From the NCBI GenBank assembly GCA_029246985.1, contig JAQWMC010000002.1:1-50690 (forward strand): a stretch of DNA of 50,690 bases, in the 5' to 3' direction. The translations under genes and the position numbers were made by a program. This stretch comes from Pirellulales bacterium. GTDB taxonomy: Bacteria; Planctomycetota; Planctomycetia; Pirellulales; UBA1268. The notes beneath the pieces were generated by a model, which worked only from the letters and a program-made list of their open reading frames with translations, was not told the DNA's origin and did not search any database. Positions 46,510 through 50,690 of this stretch are shown here, in pieces; within the stretch, counting starts at the first letter, position 1, and each line of letters opens with the position of its first letter.

Positions 46510-48246
46510 TTAGCTGTCACTCGGTGTTTCTGCCTGTGATGTTTCTGCCGGTGTAGCTTCTGCCGGTGTAGCTTCTGCCGGTGCCGAATTTTCAGAATCG
46601 GAAACCTGTTTCTTGGAGAGTCCAATTTTTCGTTCTTCAATATCAACACGAAGAATCTTGACATCAATTGGATCACCGACCTGAACTAATTCCTCTGCAT
46701 TTTCGATCTTATCATCTGACAGTTCCGAAATATGCAGGAGCCCCTCAAGGCCGTCTTCAAGGCCAACAAAGACACCAAAATTGGTAATTTTGGTAATCGT
46801 TCCATGAACAACATCATCAACCTTGTATCTATCAGGGATATCAGCAGTCCACGGATCGTCCTGCATCTGCTTCAGGCCCAACGCAATACGCCGCCGCTGT
46901 TGATCGACAGATAGAACCTTACATTCAATCTCCTGGCCCTTATCAACCATTTCACTTGGATGGGTGACTTTGCGTGTCCAGGACATATCTGTGACATGGA
47001 GGAGGCCATCGATGCCCTCATCGATTTCAATGAAGGCTCCGTAATTTGTCAGATTTCTGACAACACCTTTAACAATGGCACCTGGTGGATAATCTGCCGC
47101 CACTTTTTCCCAAGGATTCTGCTGTGTTTGCTTCATTCCCAGTGAGATCTCTTGTTTGTCCTCGTTAATAGCAAGAACAACAACTTCGACTTCATCTCCA
47201 GGCGAAACAAGTTCACTCGGGTGGCTTACTCGCTTCGTCCAACTCATTTCACTAATGTGAACGAGTCCTTCGACGCCGTCTTCAAGTTTCACAAACGCGC
47301 CGTAGCTCATTACGTTTACGACAGCACCCTTACAAATGGTTTCAACAGGATATCTCTCGGCAACCTTTGCCCATGGGCTCGGTGTTCGCTGCTTCATGCC
47401 CAGTGCAATTTTCTCACGATCACGATCAATGTGTAGCACCTGCACTTCGATTTCCTGATCAATCGAAACCATTTCACTTGGGTGACCAATTCGTCCCCAA
47501 CTCATGTCTGTAATGTGCAGTAGGCCGTCGATGCCTCCGAGATCGACAAACGCGCCGAAGTCAGCAATGTTCTTCACAATGCCTCGGCGGACCTGTCCGA
47601 CCTCAAGTGTTTCCATGAGTTGCTTCTTACGCTCAGATCGTTCCTGTTCGATAAGTGCTCTACGGGAAACGACAATATTTCGACGAGCTTCATCAATTTT
47701 CAGGACGAGGCACTGGATTGCCCTGTTGCAATAGTCGCCTATGTCAGCGGGCCGCCTGATATCAACTTGGCTAGCTGGGAGAAAGACATTCACTCCAGCG
47801 ATATCAACGAGGAGGCCGCCTTTAATTTTTCGAAGGACAAATCCCGTTACAACGTCATCTTCACGAACACTTGACATGACACGCAGCCAGTCTTCGATTC
47901 GACGGGCCTTGCGTTTCGAGAGAGTTATGAGGCCTCGGTGCTCATCAACAATATTTTCTTCAATGTCTTCGAGAAGAACCTTGATGACATCCCCAATTTC
48001 TGGGGCAGGTTCTGTTTCATCCCATTCATTTCGTGGGATATGGCCTTCACTCTTGTACCCAACATCAACAAGAACGAATTCATCGTCAACTCGTAAAATC
48101 TTTCCTTCAACAACACTATTGATTGCAAGAGAGGGAGCCTGGCCAACATCAAAATCGGCGGCATCACTTCCGCCCATTGCCAGATCTATTTCTTGTTCGA
48201 GTTCATCTCCTAAATCAAGTTCACGGATAAGATTTCGGTTGACCAT
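46510..48246 (-). CDS. rpsA: 30S ribosomal protein S1, six S1 domains
   Basis: A 578-residue RNA-binding protein of the small ribosomal subunit. Six S1 domains lie at about 44-112, 130-205, 217-290, 303-377, 390-465 and 475-545. Domains 3-6 are closest to each other and each has the GxVxNVxxYGAFVxLEDGVEG and LVHISEMSW-type core. S1 helps the ribosome bind mRNAs, especially those lacking a Shine-Dalgarno site, which are common in this window. The C-terminal tail has AEATP/AET repeats encoded by a 15-base tandem repeat. No Shine-Dalgarno site precedes the ATG, as is also true of the E. coli gene. Confidence 0.96.
   Translation of the reverse strand: MVNRNLIRELDLGDELEQEIDLAMGGSDAADFDVGQAPSLAINSVVEGKILRVDDEFVLVDVGYKSEGHIPRNEWDETEPAPEIGDVIKVLLEDIEENIVDEHRGLITLSKRKARRIEDWLRVMSSVREDDVVTGFVLRKIKGGLLVDIAGVNVFLPASQVDIRRPADIGDYCNRAIQCLVLKIDEARRNIVVSRRALIEQERSERKKQLMETLEVGQVRRGIVKNIADFGAFVDLGGIDGLLHITDMSWGRIGHPSEMVSIDQEIEVQVLHIDRDREKIALGMKQRTPSPWAKVAERYPVETICKGAVVNVMSYGAFVKLEDGVEGLVHISEMSWTKRVSHPSELVSPGDEVEVVVLAINEDKQEISLGMKQTQQNPWEKVAADYPPGAIVKGVVRNLTNYGAFIEIDEGIDGLLHVTDMSWTRKVTHPSEMVDKGQEIECKVLSVDQQRRRIALGLKQMQDDPWTADIPDRYKVDDVVHGTITKITNFGVFVGLEDGLEGLLHISELSDDKIENAEELVQVGDPIDVKILRVDIEERKIGLSKKQVSDSENSAPAEATPAEATPAETSQAETPSDS
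46543..46587 (-). repeat. 15-bp tandem repeat in the rpsA tail
   Basis: Two exact copies and one partial copy of TTCTGCCGGTGTAGC (plus strand) at 46543-46557, 46558-46572 and 46573-46587 encode Ala-Glu-Ala-Thr-Pro units at the C-terminus of S1. Repeat number may vary between strains by slippage. The repeats are inside the gene and keep frame. Confidence 0.85.
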
Positions 48247-48448
48247 ACGTTCGCGGGGTTAGAGGAATGAATTAGGTTGAAATGCTTTCAGAGAGTATTC
48301 CTCACCGACAATAGCCGTTGGGTTTCCTCTCTCATGCAAGTCTCGAAGTCTAGCAGGAGGACCAATGCTGAACAATTGATGTGTATTCCGTGCGATTAAA
48401 AGACAAAGACTCATTCCCCAGACTTCCCAATCGCACCCATACAGGATC

Positions 48449-49492
48449 ATGGTGTCGAACGGGTCAGGACTTGCCGATTGCTCAAATATGACTCAATTTT
48501 CCCTCCAAAGCCGCAGTTTTGAAGATCTCTGCCGACGAGATCTTTTGCGGGTACTTGCAGCGACAACTGGAGGAGCGATTTCATGTAGGCAACTACTTAG
48601 TCAGTTTCAAGAGACGTCTTTGAATAGTCATGCTCCACAGTTTGGCGTTTCAGGGATTCAGCGATACCGGGTGGGTGTTCGTGTTGTAGCTCAAGGCGGA
48701 CGATGTCGAGATATCTACGCGACGTTGCCTGTGCCGATGGATTGGCCAGAGCAGGGAGTGCGAATAGTCGACGAAGATACGACGACCGATATTCGTCGAT
48801 TACGGTTCCGGGATCTTCATGGTGCAGCTCGACAAATGATTGTTGAGATACCCGATCTGGCTGCTGGAAGGGAAGCAAAAGCAATAGTGACATATGAACT
48901 CGAGCGTTCTGCAATCTTGGCACCACAAACAACAGATAATTTGAAACTGCCATTGAAGTCCGAACATGATCTGAGAGTATTCCTTCGACCAAGTCCCTAC
49001 ATTGAAAGCCGCAATACTTCGATTGTGCGGCTCATGCGTGAGACAACAAAAGACGTAGAGGGCTGGAGCAAGGTAGAGGCCATTTATGATGTTGTACGCC
49101 AGCGTGTCGAATATCGTAATGGTGAATTGAAAGGCGCAGCTCGTGCTCTGGCAGATGGGTGGGGAGACTGTGAGGAGCTCACCTGTTTGTTTATTGCGAT
49201 GGCAAGAGCAGCTGGTATTCCTGCAAGGACGGTTTGGGTTGAGGGGCACTGTTACCCAGAGTTCTACCTGGTTTGCTCAGATGGCAATGGGTACTGGTAC
49301 CCGTGTCAAGCAGCTGGAGCTCGGGCCTTTGGCAGCATGCCCGATCTCCTTCCGATCTTGCAGAAGGGTGATAACTTTCGGGACCCGGATCGTCCTGGTC
49401 GAAGTCTTCGATATGTTTCAGAGTTTATTCGAGGCTCTGCAATTGGGGGCGCGGGCTCTCCTCGCGTTATCTGGGTTCGCGAAGGAGCCTGA
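48449..49492 (+). CDS. exported transglutaminase-like protein
   Basis: A 347-residue protein with a Tat-like N-terminus (CRRDLLRVLAATTGGAIS, about 28-45) followed by a beta-rich domain and a transglutaminase-like cysteine-protease fold (about 200-330). The fold has the catalytic Cys in GWGDCEELTCLFIAMARAAG near 239, the His in VEGHCYPEFYLV near 267, and an Asp in SDGNGYWYPCQAAG near 280. Such domains cross-link or cleave peptides. Planctomycetes encode several exported members with unknown targets. The start is ATG at 48449 (an internal ATG at 48488 is possible). It is divergent from rpsA, with a 202-base region between. Confidence 0.88.
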   Translation: MVSNGSGLADCSNMTQFSLQSRSFEDLCRRDLLRVLAATTGGAISCRQLLSQFQETSLNSHAPQFGVSGIQRYRVGVRVVAQGGRCRDIYATLPVPMDWPEQGVRIVDEDTTTDIRRLRFRDLHGAARQMIVEIPDLAAGREAKAIVTYELERSAILAPQTTDNLKLPLKSEHDLRVFLRPSPYIESRNTSIVRLMRETTKDVEGWSKVEAIYDVVRQRVEYRNGELKGAARALADGWGDCEELTCLFIAMARAAGIPARTVWVEGHCYPEFYLVCSDGNGYWYPCQAAGARAFGSMPDLLPILQKGDNFRDPDRPGRSLRYVSEFIRGSAIGGAGSPRVIWVREGA

Positions 49493-49512
49493 CTACGAAC
49501 GAAACACTCGGG

Positions 49513-50493
49513 TCAGGCATCAGTTGTTTGTGGTGCAGTTGATTCCGACGATTTGTCTGATTCTTCGTTGAGTCCTAAGACTTCTGCGTTATTTGGTTCC
49601 TGTTCATCAGTAACTGCTGGAGCAAACCACCGCGGCACGATAGGAAGGCCAGCATCTTTCCAGAATGTTTCAAGGCGATCGCCGGCCAAACGTACAATTC
49701 GTTCGCGGCCGATACCCTTCAGAGCTTCTCGGGTAGCCCACGGTGTAACAGGCCCTTCGAAGCCTGCCTTCTCAGCAATATTGAGAAGTTCTACGGAGGT
49801 AATCACTCCAGTTTCGCCGGGCATGAGTCTTTGGCTCGCAACAAGTTCATTCGCTGTTACATCTGTTGGAGCATCAGAGATCCGCAATTCGACAATACGA
49901 TTTGCCGGTAATTGTGAAATCACAGACGCGGACTCACCGCCGAGGTGAAGTGCCCAGTTATCAACAACCACTCCAATTGAATCATGAGAACTCGAAATGA
50001 GTCCGAGTAGTCCTTCATAATTATGGATAAATTCATGTGAAAAATCTGCTCTCCGCTCGGCTTCAGGAACAATGGCAAGTCCAACTGCCACATCATGCTT
50101 TGCAGCCATGCTGCCAATCTGATCAAGACGACTGCGATGAAGCTCAAAAAGATCCTTGAAGGCATGCTCATCTGAACCAGGAACTACCGTTGCCGTGGCA
50201 CGGCTACATTCAGTTGCTTGGGCCATCTCAAATAGTTTAGGAAGTTGTTCGGCCTCTGAAGCGAATGTTGCATCGTCCCCAGCAAGTGTAATCGGCAGAT
50301 GAATTGAGGACGCCTGGAGTCGTGCACTCACCATCAGTCGGCGAGCATGGTCCACACCGTAGATCTCGGCTTGTTGGCAGAAGTCAAGGATATCGATATC
50401 CATGCCGTCGAAGCCAAAAGATAAAGCGAGTTCAATAAGTTCACTTGGACGTCCTGACAGCGGAAGGCCAATCGTACTGAGGTTCCTGAACAC
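49513..50493 (-). CDS. sugar phosphate isomerase/epimerase family protein (TIM barrel)
   Basis: A 326-residue xylose-isomerase-like TIM barrel: a short leader, IDILDFCQQAEIYGVDHA near 34, VGLAIVPEAERRADFSHEF near 135, and a SIGVVVDNWALHLGGESASV segment near 170. Metal-ligand residues are less clear than in the 18537-19388 gene, since typical Glu and His positions are only partly recognised. The C-terminal 30 residues are acidic and low-complexity, ending in a Ser/Glu/Thr-rich tail. Substrate and reaction are unknown. It converges with the transglutaminase gene (20 bases apart). It is not a close paralogue of the other isomerase in the window. Confidence 0.75.
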   Translation of the reverse strand: MFRNLSTIGLPLSGRPSELIELALSFGFDGMDIDILDFCQQAEIYGVDHARRLMVSARLQASSIHLPITLAGDDATFASEAEQLPKLFEMAQATECSRATATVVPGSDEHAFKDLFELHRSRLDQIGSMAAKHDVAVGLAIVPEAERRADFSHEFIHNYEGLLGLISSSHDSIGVVVDNWALHLGGESASVISQLPANRIVELRISDAPTDVTANELVASQRLMPGETGVITSVELLNIAEKAGFEGPVTPWATREALKGIGRERIVRLAGDRLETFWKDAGLPIVPRWFAPAVTDEQEPNNAEVLGLNEESDKSSESTAPQTTDA

Positions 50494-50620
50494 GGAGGGG
50501 GGGCTCCTCTAACAAAAAGGGTAGAGAAATGAATGTTTGTCAAAACGAAAACACTCATGACTCGCTGGATATACAAGCAGCCAAGATTATGCACAATTAC
50601 GGATCATTTTAGAAGCGGTC

Positions 50621-50684
50621 GCATTTTGATACGACCTGCTCCGCGAGGGTGAGCATTTTGCGACGCAGCGAAGCATTTTGCGTC
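50621..50684. repeat. GCATTTTG direct repeats at the window edge
   Basis: GCATTTTG occurs three times (50621-50628, 50653-50660, 50673-50680). The last two are spaced by 20 bases and share the longer AGCATTTTGCG. GACGCA (50662-50667) and TGCGTC (50679-50684) can form a 6-bp stem around the third copy. The region is noncoding upstream of the sugar isomerase gene and continues past the window, so the full element cannot be seen. It may be part of a dispersed REP-like family. Confidence 0.45.
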
Positions 50685-50690
50685 AATTTT

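Noticed and set aside
46543..46587. CRISPR-like repeat
   Set aside because: The repeats are 15 bases, adjacent with no spacers, and inside the rpsA coding frame.
47741..48262. 173-codon plus-strand frame
   Set aside because: Antisense shadow of the first S1 domains of rpsA; Ser/Arg-rich, low-complexity composition.

Overview
This window looks like chromosomal DNA of a marine planctomycete, probably from the Pirellulales or nearby. At the left edge lies a run typical of the phylum: the end of a DUF1501 protein, a PPC-domain protein, a DUF1549/DUF1553 protein with a cytochrome-like motif, and a cytochrome c/WD40 protein. Base composition is moderate by eye. Genes are packed closely on both strands, many lack a clear Shine-Dalgarno site, and I found no insertion sequence, phage gene or CRISPR array.

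Layout: 1-7445 is the secreted cytochrome c/DUF1549 cluster. 7661-9331 holds a terminator and two tandem one-helix membrane proteins of unknown role. 9539-20440 is mostly core metabolism and information processing: an MnmE-like GTPase, Der, MtnA, alanine dehydrogenase, a Tat-exported Gfo/Idh/MocA oxidoreductase, a rhodanese, a CCA-adding enzyme, ScpB, a sugar phosphate isomerase and an orphan DNA methyltransferase. 20543-25671 carries membrane and redox genes (HGSNAT-like acyltransferase, RMD1-like protein, FAD amine oxidase), an M20-type peptidase and a deoxyribosyltransferase-like protein. 25710-32714 has pgpA, then a forward run of def, fmt, miaB and glnE.

The most distinctive part is 32711-35502 on the minus strand. 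It holds a proton-pumping type rhodopsin (Asp98, Thr102, Lys109, retinal Lys229), a Brp/Blh beta-carotene 15,15'-dioxygenase and a VTT/DedA-type membrane protein. The dioxygenase would make retinal for the opsin. A perfect 15-bp stem-loop without a U-tract separates opsin and dioxygenase, and a perfect inverted repeat lies in the likely opsin promoter. No carotenoid biosynthesis gene is present, so beta-carotene must be made from genes elsewhere. The Lys at the proton-donor position resembles the Exiguobacterium-type DTK rhodopsins.

To the right are an aminotransferase behind a tRNA-Ala(GGC) gene with no encoded CCA, a coupled pair with an HTTM-domain protein, ligA, an acyl-CoA dehydrogenase homologue, alpha-glucan phosphorylase, a ketoacyl-synthase III homologue, a six-domain ribosomal protein S1, a Tat-like transglutaminase and a second TIM-barrel sugar isomerase. 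Short GCATTTTG repeats mark the right edge.
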